Below are positions 46,325 through 55,586 of a stretch of DNA of 64,000 nucleotides, one piece after another. The stretch comes from Geobacillus genomosp. 3. GTDB lineage: Bacteria; Bacillota; Bacilli; Bacillales; Anoxybacillaceae. The notes beneath the pieces are model-generated. The model worked only from the letters and a program-made list of their open reading frames with translations, was not told where the DNA came from and ran no database searches. A program made the translations under genes and the position numbers. Where the stretch lies: the NCBI RefSeq assembly GCF_000445995.2, contig NC_022080.4, positions 1,302,001 to 1,366,000 on the forward strand, in the 5' to 3' direction. Position 1 is the stretch's first letter. Each line of letters begins with the position of its first letter.

Positions 46325-46354
46325 AGCCCCGCGGCCTCGCGGGGCTCGCTTTTT
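46325..46354 (+). terminator. Strong terminator-like hairpin between gltA and gltB
   Basis: AGCCCCGCG (46325-46333) pairs perfectly with CGCGGGGCT (46338-46346) around 4 nt, followed by CGCTTTTTG. It lies inside the 145-bp gltA-gltB gap and should reduce gltB transcription relative to gltA unless there is read-through. Confidence 0.7.
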
Positions 46355-46427
46355 GATCGCCCAAACAGGCGGGAAGGACGCATGAGAGAAGAGAGGACGT
46401 GTACGGAAAGAAGGAGGGGGAATCATC

Positions 46428-47912
46428 GTGGGAAAAACAACTGGGTTTATGGAGTATGCTCGCGAGGAAGAGAAAAAGCGCGATCCGCTTTCCCGTCTTG
46501 ATGATTGGAAAGAATATACACAGCCGTTTTCCGAAGAAGTGCTCGCGCGCCAAGGCGCCCGCTGCATGGATTGCGGCACGCCGTTTTGTCATATGGGGTT
46601 GGAGCTGAACGGCCTCACGTCCGGATGCCCGGTGCATAACTTAATTCCGGAATGGAACGATTTAGTGTACCGTGGCCGTTGGAAAGAAGCGCTTGACCGT
46701 TTGTTGAAAACGAACAACTTCCCGGAATTCACCGGCCGCGTCTGTCCGGCGCCGTGCGAGGGATCGTGTACGGTGGCGATTTCCGATCCGGCGGTTGCCA
46801 TCAAAGGGATTGAGCGGGCCATTATCGATAAAGGGTTTGCGGAAGGATGGGTGAAGCCGCGCATCCCGAAAACGCGAACGGGAAAAAAAGTGGCTATCGT
46901 CGGCTCCGGCCCGGCGGGGCTTGCCTGCGCCGACCAGCTCAACCAAGCTGGCCATTCGGTGACGGTGTACGAGCGGGCTGACCGCATCGGCGGCTTGTTG
47001 ATGTACGGCATTCCGAATATGAAACTGGAAAAAGAAGTGGTTGAACGGCGGGTGCGCCTGCTTGAAGAGGAAGGCATTGTGTTTATCACGAACACCGAGG
47101 TTGGCAAGGACATCACCGCCGAGGAGCTGCGCGCCGAGTACGACGCGGTCGTGCTGTGTGTCGGGGCGCAAAAACAGCGTGATTTGGCCATTGAAGGCCG
47201 TGAGCTTGAGGGCGTCCATTTTGCGATGGACTATTTGACGGGCGTGACGAAAAGTTTATTGGATTCCAACTTTGCCGATGGCCAGTTTATCGATGCCAAA
47301 GACAAACATGTCATTGTGATCGGCGGCGGCGATACGGGCGCCGATTGCGTGGCGACCGCGCTGCGCCAAGGCTGCAAAAGCGTCGTCCAGTTCGGCAAAC
47401 ACCCAGCATTGCCGGACAAGCGCCCAGACCACAACCCGTGGCCGCAATATCCACTCGTCTTTACGCTCGACTACGCATACGAAGAAGCAAAGGCGAAATT
47501 CGGCGCCGACCCGCGCCAATATTGCATCCAAACGAAAAAAATCGTCGGCGATGAATGCGGCCGGGTGAAAGAACTGCATACGATTCAAATGGAAAAAATC
47601 ATTGGCGAAAACGGCCAAGCGACCTTTAAAGAGATTCCGGGAACCGAGCAAGTATGGCCGTGCGACCTCGTCTTTATCGCCATCGGTTTCGAAGGGCCGG
47701 AGCAGCCGGTGTTAAGACAGTTTGGCGTGGAAACAGTGAACAATAAAGTGAAAGCTCCGTACGGCAAATATACGACCAATATCGAAGGCGTATTTGCGGC
47801 CGGCGACGCCCGCCGCGGCCAAAGCTTGATCGTCTGGGCCATTCACGAGGGACGGGGAGCGGCGCGCGAAGTGGACCGGTTCCTGATGGGCGAGACGAAA
47901 TTGCCGTCGTAA
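46428..47912 (+). CDS. gltB: Glutamate synthase [NADPH] small subunit
   Basis: 494 aa. N-terminal adrenodoxin-type [4Fe-4S] region (RCMDCGTPFCHMG, GCPVHNLIPEWNDL, CPAPCEGSCTVAI), FAD site VAIVGSGPAGLACADQL, and NADPH site VIVIGGGDTGADCVATAL. It passes electrons from NADPH to GltA. The start is GTG 46428 after AAGGAGGGGG. It is followed by a strong terminator. Confidence 0.96.
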   Translation: MGKTTGFMEYAREEEKKRDPLSRLDDWKEYTQPFSEEVLARQGARCMDCGTPFCHMGLELNGLTSGCPVHNLIPEWNDLVYRGRWKEALDRLLKTNNFPEFTGRVCPAPCEGSCTVAISDPAVAIKGIERAIIDKGFAEGWVKPRIPKTRTGKKVAIVGSGPAGLACADQLNQAGHSVTVYERADRIGGLLMYGIPNMKLEKEVVERRVRLLEEEGIVFITNTEVGKDITAEELRAEYDAVVLCVGAQKQRDLAIEGRELEGVHFAMDYLTGVTKSLLDSNFADGQFIDAKDKHVIVIGGGDTGADCVATALRQGCKSVVQFGKHPALPDKRPDHNPWPQYPLVFTLDYAYEEAKAKFGADPRQYCIQTKKIVGDECGRVKELHTIQMEKIIGENGQATFKEIPGTEQVWPCDLVFIAIGFEGPEQPVLRQFGVETVNNKVKAPYGKYTTNIEGVFAAGDARRGQSLIVWAIHEGRGAAREVDRFLMGETKLPS

Positions 47913-47920
47913 CGGTTGTT

Positions 47921-47960
47921 TCCTCCTTAAAAAGCGGTGCTTTTTAAGGAGGATTTTTTT
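47921..47960 (+). terminator. Intrinsic terminator of gltAB
   Basis: TCCTCCTTAAAAAGC pairs with GCTTTTTAAGGAGGA around a 3-nt loop, followed by TTTTTTT. Confidence 0.95.
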
Positions 47961-48003
47961 GTTTTGCTGGAAAAGGAATAGAAGAAGGGAAGGGATGCTT
48001 AAC

Positions 48004-48606
48004 ATGAATCGACGATTATGGATGGCGTCAGCCATAGGCCTTGCCCTTTTTTTGCTTGTTTGGGTAAGTATGGCGGCCGGATGGACGATGGCGATGGATG
48101 AGGAGGGGTTGCGGCGCTTGGATTCTTGGAATTGGCTTGATCCATTCACGTTTCTTGGCAACGGAAGGACGATTGGCATCGTCAGCATCATGCTTGTAGT
48201 TATCCTATGGTTTTTCCGCCGCAACATGCGTGGGGTCATTCTTGTTCTTGCAGCCGTTGGCGGGGGATACGGCCTCAATGAATGGATCAAGCATCTTGTC
48301 GGGAGGGAGCGTCCGCCGCACGCTGGGATTGGAGGATTCAGTTTTCCGAGCGGCCACGCGATGGTCGGGACGATTTACTTGCTGCTTTTGGCGTATTTTT
48401 TGGCGCAAACGCGCGCCAAGCGTGGAGAACGGGCGGCCATTTACGGTGTGTTTGCGGCGCTGGCGCTCTTAACCGGCTTAAGTCGGTTAAGCTTGCAAGT
48501 GCATTATCCGTCGGATGTGCTGGGGGGGGTTGGGCTTGGAGGTGCTTACTTGGCGGCCTGCCTGGCTCTTTATCGGATGTGGATTCATCGAGGCGGTCGT
48601 TTGTAG
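48004..48606 (+). CDS. PAP2 family membrane phosphatase
   Basis: 200-aa integral membrane protein with about five helices. The three phosphatase motifs are complete: KHLVGRERPP, FPSGHAMVG and SRLSLQVHYPSDVLGG. Likely substrate is a lipid phosphate such as undecaprenyl or phosphatidylglycerol phosphate, facing outside. The start is ATG 48004, 8 nt after AAGGGA; ATG 47995 is possible. It lies just after the gltB terminator. Confidence 0.85.
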   Translation: MNRRLWMASAIGLALFLLVWVSMAAGWTMAMDEEGLRRLDSWNWLDPFTFLGNGRTIGIVSIMLVVILWFFRRNMRGVILVLAAVGGGYGLNEWIKHLVGRERPPHAGIGGFSFPSGHAMVGTIYLLLLAYFLAQTRAKRGERAAIYGVFAALALLTGLSRLSLQVHYPSDVLGGVGLGGAYLAACLALYRMWIHRGGRL

Positions 48607-48786
48607 CTTGATCAGTTTAGGGTGTAATCAAAAAATGGTTTTTGCTCCGTGTTTATTTGATGATCAAGCCGATTCATCGGCTTGATCTAGCGTCTGATCT
48701 TGTCGGAAAGGAGAAGAAAATCTCTTTTTCTATACTATGACGTTGTATGGGACAATGGTACAATGGGGGAAAGGAGGTGAGAAACG

Positions 48787-49365
48787 ATGAGCCAAGCCGA
48801 ACTCGTGCAAATAATGGCTGAATTGCTTGACCAAAAGTTGAATCCGATCCACATGCGGCTCGATCGGATCGAAGGGGATGTCCGGACACTTCAAGAAGGG
48901 CAAGCGCGCTTGGAAGGCGAGATCCAAGCGCTGAAAGAAGGACAGGCGCGCTTGGAAGGTGAAGTGCGGTTGTTGCAAGAGGGACAAGCCCGCTTGGAGC
49001 AGCGGCTTCACCGAGTTGAAGAGGATGTGCGCACATTAAAAGCGGACATGGACATGGTCAAGGGCGACGTGCAAACGTTGAAAGCGGACATGAACATGGT
49101 CAAAGGCGATGTGCAAACCCTGAAAGAAGGACAGCAACGGCTTGAAGCGAAAGTTGAACGGGTCGAAGAAAAAGTTGACAACCTCACAACAGAAATGCGG
49201 AGCCATTTTCGCCACATCGAGAACATGCTTCATAAGCATCAGGCCGCTCTTGATTTGGCTTCGCGCGGGTTCTCTACCAAGCAAGCATCCATCGATTATT
49301 TGATAAAAAAAGTGGCCGAGCATGATATGGAAATTTTCCACTTAAAACATCATCTCCAACTATAA
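48787..49365 (+). CDS. Coiled-coil protein, paralogue of the 20920-21564 gene
   Basis: 192 aa. MSQAELVQIMAELLDQKLNP is followed by repeats of LQEGQARLEGE type and by two 14-residue repeats DMVKGDVQTLKAD, then LDLASRGFSTKQASIDYLI and the C-terminal VAEHDMEIFHLKHHLQL. The C-terminus matches KVIEHEREIYKIKNV of the paralogue, while the repeat unit differs (11-14 versus 7 residues). The RBS AAAGGAGGTGAG is strong. The hairpin ATCAAGCCGA/TCGGCTTGAT at 48664-48687 lies in the leader region. Function unknown. Confidence 0.72.
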   Translation: MSQAELVQIMAELLDQKLNPIHMRLDRIEGDVRTLQEGQARLEGEIQALKEGQARLEGEVRLLQEGQARLEQRLHRVEEDVRTLKADMDMVKGDVQTLKADMNMVKGDVQTLKEGQQRLEAKVERVEEKVDNLTTEMRSHFRHIENMLHKHQAALDLASRGFSTKQASIDYLIKKVAEHDMEIFHLKHHLQL

Positions 49366-49512
49366 TGTTCTTCATCGCAACAAAAAAGTCTAGCAGATCG
49401 GCGGCAACTAGAAAAGTGCGATGAAATAATGCTTGTTTTCACAGGTCTTCTAGACAGTGTTTCCGCATATAATTTTTTTTATAGAAAAAACCAGTGACAA
49501 GGGGGATGCGAT

Positions 49513-51606
49513 ATGGCGGCCCGAATCGTGAAAACGGGGTATGCGTTGGCGCTTTTGTGCATCATTGCCGGCATCGTTTATTTTTTTGCCGCCAACTGGC
49601 CGGAGATGGGGCGAGAGGCGAAAGTCGGGATCAGCATCGGCATGATGGCGGGGTTTTACATCGCAAGCGCGGCGCTTTCGGGTCGCCATCGGTTTTTAGG
49701 GCGTTGGTTGTTCTTTGGCGGGGCGGTATCGTTTGGTGTGGCGCTCGCCTTGCTCGGGCAAATTTACAATTCACATGCCGACAGCTATTGGTTGTTTCTG
49801 ATCTGGCTTGTGCCGACGGCGTTGTTGGCTCGGCTGACCAACGATCAGGCGCTTTTCGTCCTTGCGCTTCTGTTGCTTCAGTTGGCCTGCTGGTTTTATT
49901 ATTTTCCTTCCGCCTATCACATCGAATGGGGGGAATGGGCGTCATTTGGCTGGCTGCTTTTCTTTGTTGCTGTGAACGGTGTGCTGTTTGCGGTAAGCCG
50001 CTCGCCGTGGCCGGCCCATGTTGCCTATGCGGCCATGCATGGGTGGCTGCTTGTTATGGAGGTTACCGGGTTTTCGTACGGGCGTGATGCTTGGTGGCCA
50101 TATGTGCATGCCACGCTGCTCGCCGGGTTGCTTTATTACTTCCTTTCTGTCGCCAAACAACGCTCGTACGTCTTGGTGACGAGTTTGTTTGCCGGCTTGT
50201 TTTTGCTGATTCAATATATCCGGTTGCTTGTCGAGCATTTTGAGACGTGGCTCCTTTTGCTCGGGTTGGCGGCGGCCGCGGCGGTTCTGTACGGCGGGAT
50301 CGTGCTGCTTCGGCGGGCCGGACTGTTTTCGTCCCAAACAAGAGCCGGGAAGCGGTTTTTGGCGGCGTTTCAGGCCGTTGTCACGCTGGCGGCTTCGGCG
50401 TTGGCGACGGCGAGTCTGCTCGGCTTATACTTGCTTTGGGCGGAATCGTGGTCGCCGTATGTGCTCTTTTTCTTTTCGATTGCAGCGTTTGTCCTTCCCG
50501 CCTCGTTCGGACGGCGTTGGAACATGGTCGTCCGCTATACGCTGCTTGCCGTCGGTTATGGGCTTGGATTGACGGTGGCGTGGGAAGTGTCGACTGCGGT
50601 GGTGCTCGTGTATGCGGCCGGGTTAGCCCTTGGCCTTGTGCGCTCGTCAGACAGCGGGGTGCACCGGCTGACGACCATGGCGCTCACGTTTTATTTGGCG
50701 GCAGCGCTCGGTTCGATCATGGATGAAGGACGGTTTGTGCTGCTGGCGCTTGCTCTGTGCAACGGCGGGCTGTATGCATACGGGCGGTGGAGCGGCAAGC
50801 CGCATCTTACCGCGCTTGTCTTGGCGCTCGGAGCGCTCGGGATTGCGACAAGCATGGATGTGTTTGCCGCCGACGGGACGTACATCGCCGCCAATATTGC
50901 CATGCTCGCCGCACTCGTGTTTTTCCTGTTTCAAGGGCGGCGGCTGGAGCGGAAGGCCGCTTGGGTGTACACAGTGCTGTATCTCGTGCTGAAATATTAT
51001 GAATTGGCGTGGAATTTGCTTCATAAATCGGTCAGTTTGCTGGCGGCCGGGCTATTGTTGTTTGTTTGGGCGGCGTGGCTTGAAAAACGGAACGGATGGA
51101 TGCGGGATGAAGGAGCGCGTTGGCGCTTCGGTGCTTCTTTTCTTGTGTTTGCCGTCATTGTTGCCCAATTTTCGTTTGCCGGCTATACCTTTTGGCAGAA
51201 AGAACGTCTGTTGCAACATGGACATGTCGTCAAACTCGAATTGGAACCGGTGGATCCGCGTTCGGTGCTGCAAGGGGACTATATCCGGCTGCGTTACGAC
51301 ATTTCCACGGTCCGGTCGCTCGACGGAAGCGGGCGCGTGCAAGTTGTGCTGCGAAAAGGGCCGGACGGGGTGCACCGCTTTGCCGGGATATATGCCGTTA
51401 ATGGCGAAAAACAGCCCGGATATACAGAGCAGCAAGGGGACATTTTGATCAGCGGCACTTTTCATGGCACGCAAGTCGTATACGGGATCGAATCATATTT
51501 TGTGCCAGAAAAAACGGGGGCGCGATGGCAGGAAAACGCCCGTTTCGCTTATGTACGCGTGAGCGAAAACGGCGATGCGCTGCTCGAGGCGATCAGCGCT
51601 GAATAA
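49513..51606 (+). CDS. DUF2157 / GDYXXLXY-domain multispanning membrane protein
   Basis: 697 aa with some 17-18 hydrophobic segments. The N-terminal part (IIAGIVYFFAANWPEMG, LLGQIYNSHADSYWLF) is a DUF2157 membrane domain. After the last membrane helix the extracellular C-terminus has VDPRSVLQGDYIRLRYD, the GDYXXLXY domain. The two domains are usually separate neighbouring genes or one fusion. Function unknown; envelope role inferred. RBS AAGGGGGATG precedes the ATG. Confidence 0.82.
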   Translation: MAARIVKTGYALALLCIIAGIVYFFAANWPEMGREAKVGISIGMMAGFYIASAALSGRHRFLGRWLFFGGAVSFGVALALLGQIYNSHADSYWLFLIWLVPTALLARLTNDQALFVLALLLLQLACWFYYFPSAYHIEWGEWASFGWLLFFVAVNGVLFAVSRSPWPAHVAYAAMHGWLLVMEVTGFSYGRDAWWPYVHATLLAGLLYYFLSVAKQRSYVLVTSLFAGLFLLIQYIRLLVEHFETWLLLLGLAAAAAVLYGGIVLLRRAGLFSSQTRAGKRFLAAFQAVVTLAASALATASLLGLYLLWAESWSPYVLFFFSIAAFVLPASFGRRWNMVVRYTLLAVGYGLGLTVAWEVSTAVVLVYAAGLALGLVRSSDSGVHRLTTMALTFYLAAALGSIMDEGRFVLLALALCNGGLYAYGRWSGKPHLTALVLALGALGIATSMDVFAADGTYIAANIAMLAALVFFLFQGRRLERKAAWVYTVLYLVLKYYELAWNLLHKSVSLLAAGLLLFVWAAWLEKRNGWMRDEGARWRFGASFLVFAVIVAQFSFAGYTFWQKERLLQHGHVVKLELEPVDPRSVLQGDYIRLRYDISTVRSLDGSGRVQVVLRKGPDGVHRFAGIYAVNGEKQPGYTEQQGDILISGTFHGTQVVYGIESYFVPEKTGARWQENARFAYVRVSENGDALLEAISAE

Positions 51607-51687
51607 GGGTGGGGGAGCGGGTGCCGGTGTAGGCCCCGCTGTTTTATCAAGCAGATTTTTTGGTAAAAAAGGGCTGTTCGTTTTTGA

Positions 51688-52020
51688 ATGGTGTTTGCGG
51701 CGGCGGTGTTGCCGTCCGAGTGGAACGGAAGCAACAACTGGGTGTTAAGCGGCCGGAAAACGAAAAGCGGACAGCCGATGCTGGCGAACGGTCCGCATTT
51801 GTCGCTGTCCACGCCATCCATTTGGTACCAAATGCATTGAAAAGCGCCGACCGTCAATGTGAGTGGCGTCATCTTTGCCGGCGTCCCCGGCATCATGATC
51901 GGGCATAACGGCAGCCCGTGGTATCATGAGCAAATCGACGACTGGGTCAACGGGACGTACCATGTGACAAGTTTAGGAAAAGTCAAGGGCAGCACATTGC
52001 GGTTGCGGACGAAACAAGTG
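51688..52020 (+). pseudogene. Penicillin acylase (Ntn hydrolase) remnant
   Basis: One frame reads VFAAAVLPSEWNGSNNWVLS, then GRKTKSGQPMLANGPHLSL and TPSIWYQMH. The SNNWVLSG start is the mature beta-chain nucleophile serine region of penicillin acylases. After a small frameshift it continues NVSGVIFAGVPGIMIGHN, then jumps directly to PWYHEQIDDWVNGTYH, which looks like the C-terminal end of the enzyme. Several hundred codons are missing. This explains the otherwise gene-free stretch between the GDYXXLXY gene and the fructosamine kinase. Confidence 0.75.
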
Positions 52021-52043
52021 GTGGCGAAGCAAGGCGGGGGACG

Positions 52044-52916
52044 CTACTCCCCCGCATACCGTTCCAACACGCGGTCGACCGCCTTGCCGTATGTTTCGCC
52101 GAACAAGTTCAGGTGCACTAATAAGTAGAACAGCTGATAGAGCGGCTTCCGCTCGTGATAGTCCGGAGGAAGCGGTATAAGCTCGCAATAGCTCTCATAA
52201 AACCGGGGCGGAAAGCCGCCAAACAGCTCGGTGAAAGCGATCTCGAACTCATGGTGGCCATAGAACACAGACGGATCGATCAAATAAGGAACGCCTTCCG
52301 GCCCGGGAATCCAGTTGCCGCTCCATAAATCGCCGTGCAACAGCGACGGGAAACAGTCATCCGGAAGCCATTGGTCAAGCCGTTCAAGCAGCCGCTCAAG
52401 CCGTTGGCGCCGCTCGTGGGGGAGAAGGCCGTTCGCGGCCGCCCGTTCGATTTGCGGCCGAAGGCGGGCGTCGCGGTAATAGTCGGGCCAACGGCCGTAC
52501 CAGCCGTTGCGCTGCGGCAGCGTCCCGATATATGTATCGCGGGCAAGTCCGAACGCCGGGCCGCGGCATTGGTGGAGGCGGGCAAGGTCATGGCCGAGCT
52601 GTTCAGCTGTCTGCGCCGTTTCCGTTCCTTCGACCCATTCCAAAACGAGCCATCCCCACCCGTCCGCTTCCCCGGAGCCAAAGACGTACGGAACACGGAT
52701 GGCGCCCGTTTTCCGAATCAGCTCCAATCCCATCTGTTCAGCGGCGAAAAAATCGGCCGACGGGAAGCGTTGCATTTTCATAAAGTACGTACACCGATCG
52801 CTTTGGACGCGGTAGGCGTCATTGATGTCGCCGCCTGAGACGCGGCGCCAATGGCGGAGGCGGGAGTGGTCGCCGATCGATTCGAGCGCCATTTGCAACA
52901 TCGTTTCTTTGCTCAT
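52044..52916 (-). CDS. Fructosamine kinase family protein (FN3K-like)
   Basis: 290-aa APH/ChoK-fold kinase. VSGGDINDAYRV and YFMKMQ (ATP-binding Lys), HGDLWSGNWI (catalytic loop) and LIDPSVFYGHHEFEIAF (Mg-binding DPS) are those of the FN3K family, which phosphorylates ketoamine (glycation) adducts on proteins or amino acids so they decompose. It overlaps the sirtuin gene by 4 bp (ATGA), so translation is coupled. A hairpin GCGGGGGA/TCCCCCGC (52034-52055) lies at its stop. Confidence 0.88.
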   Translation of the reverse strand: MSKETMLQMALESIGDHSRLRHWRRVSGGDINDAYRVQSDRCTYFMKMQRFPSADFFAAEQMGLELIRKTGAIRVPYVFGSGEADGWGWLVLEWVEGTETAQTAEQLGHDLARLHQCRGPAFGLARDTYIGTLPQRNGWYGRWPDYYRDARLRPQIERAAANGLLPHERRQRLERLLERLDQWLPDDCFPSLLHGDLWSGNWIPGPEGVPYLIDPSVFYGHHEFEIAFTELFGGFPPRFYESYCELIPLPPDYHERKPLYQLFYLLVHLNLFGETYGKAVDRVLERYAGE

Positions 52917-53641
52917 TTCTCCACCTCCGTCAACTGTCGCTCGAGCTCGTTTAGCACCTCGCCGATTTTCCGGCCGTGAATGACGGCGTCAGCCCAACGG
53001 TCGAGTTCAGTCGGCTCCCAATTGATGATGACAAGCTTCGCCCCGCTTCGTTTGGCGACAAGCGGCAGCTGGTTGGCAGGGGACACTTGCAAGGATGAGC
53101 CAAGAACAAGGAACAAGTCCGCCTGGCGCGCCGCATCCCACGCCTGGTCGATGGCTTTCTCCGGCAGCGGCTCGCCAAACAACACGACCGATGGACGCAA
53201 AACTCCGCCGCATTCACACGTCAACACACCATGCAAATAGGCGAAGCTTGGCTTTTGTCGTCCGCATTGCTGGCAATGAACCGTGCGCAATGAGCCGTGG
53301 AGTTCAATGACGCGGCGGCTTCCCGCTTCTTGATGAAAGCCATCGACATTTTGCGTCACAATCGTCTGCACGATCCCGCGCCGTTCCCAGTCGGCCAATC
53401 GCCGGTGTCCGTCGTGCGGCTGGCACTGTTGCAACGTGCGGATGCGGTATTGGTAAAATTCAATGAACGATTCACGGCGATGGTACAGCGCCTCGATGGT
53501 CGCGAGTTCGCTCGGGTTAAAGCGCGCCCAAAGCCCGGCGCGCGGTGAACGGAAATCAGGCAGCCCGCTTTCGGTTGACATGCCGGCACCGGTCAGGACG
53601 ACGGTGTGGCGCGAGCTGGTGAGCCAGGAGGCAATGGTCAT
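52913..53641 (-). CDS. Sir2-family NAD-dependent protein deacylase
   Basis: 242-aa sirtuin. GAGMSTESGLPDFRS binds NAD, TQNVDGFHQEAG and the catalytic His in ELHGSL follow; the zinc site is CQQCG with CECGG; VVLFGEPLP and LGSSLQVSPAN complete the Rossmann fold. It removes acetyl or related acyl groups from lysines. The ATG 53641 after AAGGAGG is preferred over the longer frame to 53701. First gene of a two-gene operon with the fructosamine kinase. Confidence 0.93.
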   Translation of the reverse strand: MTIASWLTSSRHTVVLTGAGMSTESGLPDFRSPRAGLWARFNPSELATIEALYHRRESFIEFYQYRIRTLQQCQPHDGHRRLADWERRGIVQTIVTQNVDGFHQEAGSRRVIELHGSLRTVHCQQCGRQKPSFAYLHGVLTCECGGVLRPSVVLFGEPLPEKAIDQAWDAARQADLFLVLGSSLQVSPANQLPLVAKRSGAKLVIINWEPTELDRWADAVIHGRKIGEVLNELERQLTEVEK

Positions 53642-53790
53642 TGTTCTTCTTCCTCCTTTTATCTTTTTTTCTCCCCTCTGACAGTTCAACGGGTCATTCA
53701 TATATGTTCGACAATCATTTTCCTTTCCCTGTCCGTATATTTTTATTATGATAGAAGTGGCAGGAAAAAATGGACAAGGAGGAAAGAAGT

Positions 53791-54342
53791 GTGAGCAAAA
53801 AAGTGTTGATCATCACCGGCGACGCCGTTGAGGCGCTTGAAGTGTATTATCCGTATTACCGTCTGCTTGAAGAGGGGCATAACGTCACGATTGCCGCCCC
53901 GAAGAAAAAGAAACTGCACACCGTTGTCCATGATTTTGCCGATTGGGATACGTATATTGAAAAACAAGGCTACTTGATTGACGCCCATGCATCGTTTGCC
54001 GAGATCGATCCGGCGCAATACGACGCCCTTGTCATCCCGGGCGGGCGCGCTCCGGAATACATTCGCCTTGATGAAAACGTGTCGCGCATTGTTCGCCATT
54101 TCTTTGAAGCGAATAAGCCGATTGCTGCCATTTGCCATGCTTCGCTCATTTTTGAAACGATGCCAGATGTTCTAAAAGGCCGGAGTCTGACGGCGTATAT
54201 CGCCTGCAAACCGGGGGTCGAAGCGCTCGGGGCGACGTATGTGTCCGATGACACGGTCCACGTTGACGGCAATCTCGTTTCCGCCCATGCATGGCCGGAT
54301 TTGCCGGCGTTTATGCGCGAATTTCTCCGCCTGCTTCAATAG
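53791..54342 (+). CDS. DJ-1/PfpI family protein
   Basis: 183 aa, flavodoxin-like fold. VLIITGDAVEALEVYYPYY, DALVIPGGRAPEYIRLD and the nucleophile elbow AAICHASLIF (C115) are typical; the E of DAVEALE is the conserved Glu near the Cys. Members are proteases, chaperones or glyoxalase/deglycase-type enzymes; the exact activity cannot be told. GTG 53791 follows AAGGAGG by 7 nt; the ATG 53770 upstream is without RBS. It is divergent from the sirtuin operon. Confidence 0.85.
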   Translation: MSKKVLIITGDAVEALEVYYPYYRLLEEGHNVTIAAPKKKKLHTVVHDFADWDTYIEKQGYLIDAHASFAEIDPAQYDALVIPGGRAPEYIRLDENVSRIVRHFFEANKPIAAICHASLIFETMPDVLKGRSLTAYIACKPGVEALGATYVSDDTVHVDGNLVSAHAWPDLPAFMREFLRLLQ

Positions 54343-54350
54343 CGGAACAA

Positions 54351-54386
54351 AAGCGGTCTCCCTGAGCGACAGGGAGGCCGCTTTTT
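54351..54386 (+). terminator. Intrinsic terminator of the DJ-1/PfpI gene
   Basis: AGCGGTCTCCCTG pairs with CAGGGAGGCCGCT, then TTTTTG. Confidence 0.9.
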
Positions 54387-54692
54387 GCGGACATGCGCCC
54401 GCCCCTCAATGGGCCGATCATGTTCGGACGAGCGGCAGGCCGGATTTGTCCGTGTATGTTTGATGTGAAAAAGTGTGCTGCCGCTCTGTTTGCGGTCGGC
54501 GTGAGCGTTTTGGATCGCGAAGAGCGATGGCGGTGCGCAGGTCCGACTCGCTTTGCTTTGCCTTGTTTCCCTTTAGGGGCAGGGGGCTGTTTTGTTGCAG
54601 GCGAAGGGCCGTGTTTCATCGTGCCGTCAGCCGGCGCCGCAAAAAGAGGGACGGACGGGCGCTCGGCCTATGGAGAAGCGGCAGGAGAGCCG
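54387..54692. other. Gene-free stretch
   Basis: About 300 bp downstream of two converging genes. Open frames exist in several phases but none has an RBS, recognised similarity or neighbour-like codon use. I see nothing functional in it. Confidence 0.4.
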
Positions 54693-55586
54693 TTACCCGG
54701 CGATGCCCATTTGTTCCGGCTTCGCTTTCGGCGCTTTTGTCGCCAAATAGACCCCGAACAAGACAACTGCGCCACCGGCCAGTTGTGGAATAGACAACGC
54801 GCCGCCAAATACGAACGTGATAATGGCGGTAAACACGGCGATTAAATTTAAATAGACGCCGGCGTGGCTTGGCCCGACTTTTTGCACTGACACGTTCCAA
54901 AATAAAAAGGAAAGAACGGACGGAAACAGGCAAATGTAAGTAACTCCGGCGATCCCCGCTGCGCTTAACTGATCGGCCGGAAACGGATAAAAAAAGGCGA
55001 ACGGCCATAACAGCAGCAAACTGAAAAAGACGGAGCACGCCGTTGCCGTAATCGGCGGAACGGGGAGTTTTTTGCCGATAATTGAATACAGCGCCCAGAC
55101 GACGCCGGCGGCGAGCATCATCAAATCGCCGCGGTTGTAATCCGCTTGAAACACATGCGCCATATGCCCGTCCGTTAAAATAAACAGCACGCCGACAAGC
55201 GACAACAAAAAGCCGGCGATATTTGCTTTTGACAGCCGCTCCCGCAGCAGTACATACGATAACATGACGATGATCGCCGGATTGAGCGAGTTGACGATCG
55301 CCGCGTTCATCGGCGACGTATAGGCGAGCGCGCCGTACAAAAGCAAGTTATAGCCGATGATACCAAGCCCCCCAGCCGCAGCGAGGGGCAGCCAATATTG
55401 TTTTATGATGTCGCGGTAGCGCGGCCGCTCGAGCCAGTATGATACGGGCACCAACATGATAAAAGCGGCGCACCAACGGATCAATGTCAGCCAAAACGGA
55501 CCTGTTTCCGCGATGACTGACTTGCCGATAACGTAATTGCCGGCCCAAAACAAGTTGGCCAGCACGAGAAACAACTTTTCTTTCAT
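54693..55586 (-). CDS. EamA family (DMT superfamily) transporter
   Basis: 297 aa with ten predicted helices in two EamA repeats: ANLFWAGNYVIGKSVIAET and NAAIVNSLNPAIIVMLSYVL in the first, MLAAGVVWALYSIIGKKL and KVGPSHAGVYLNLIAVFTAI in the second. Probably an exporter of a metabolite or amino acid; substrate unknown. GAAGAAGG lies close before the ATG. Confidence 0.87.
   Translation of the reverse strand: MKEKLFLVLANLFWAGNYVIGKSVIAETGPFWLTLIRWCAAFIMLVPVSYWLERPRYRDIIKQYWLPLAAAGGLGIIGYNLLLYGALAYTSPMNAAIVNSLNPAIIVMLSYVLLRERLSKANIAGFLLSLVGVLFILTDGHMAHVFQADYNRGDLMMLAAGVVWALYSIIGKKLPVPPITATACSVFFSLLLLWPFAFFYPFPADQLSAAGIAGVTYICLFPSVLSFLFWNVSVQKVGPSHAGVYLNLIAVFTAIITFVFGGALSIPQLAGGAVVLFGVYLATKAPKAKPEQMGIAG

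Noticed and set aside
45047..46579. 510-codon open frame antisense to gltA/gltB
   Set aside because: Long antisense frames are common in GC-rich genes with biased codon use; gltA and gltB are unmistakable and there is no RBS or family match.
54393..54845. 150-codon frame in the gap before the EamA gene
   Set aside because: Overlaps the EamA gene on the other strand, lacks an RBS and shows no similarity.
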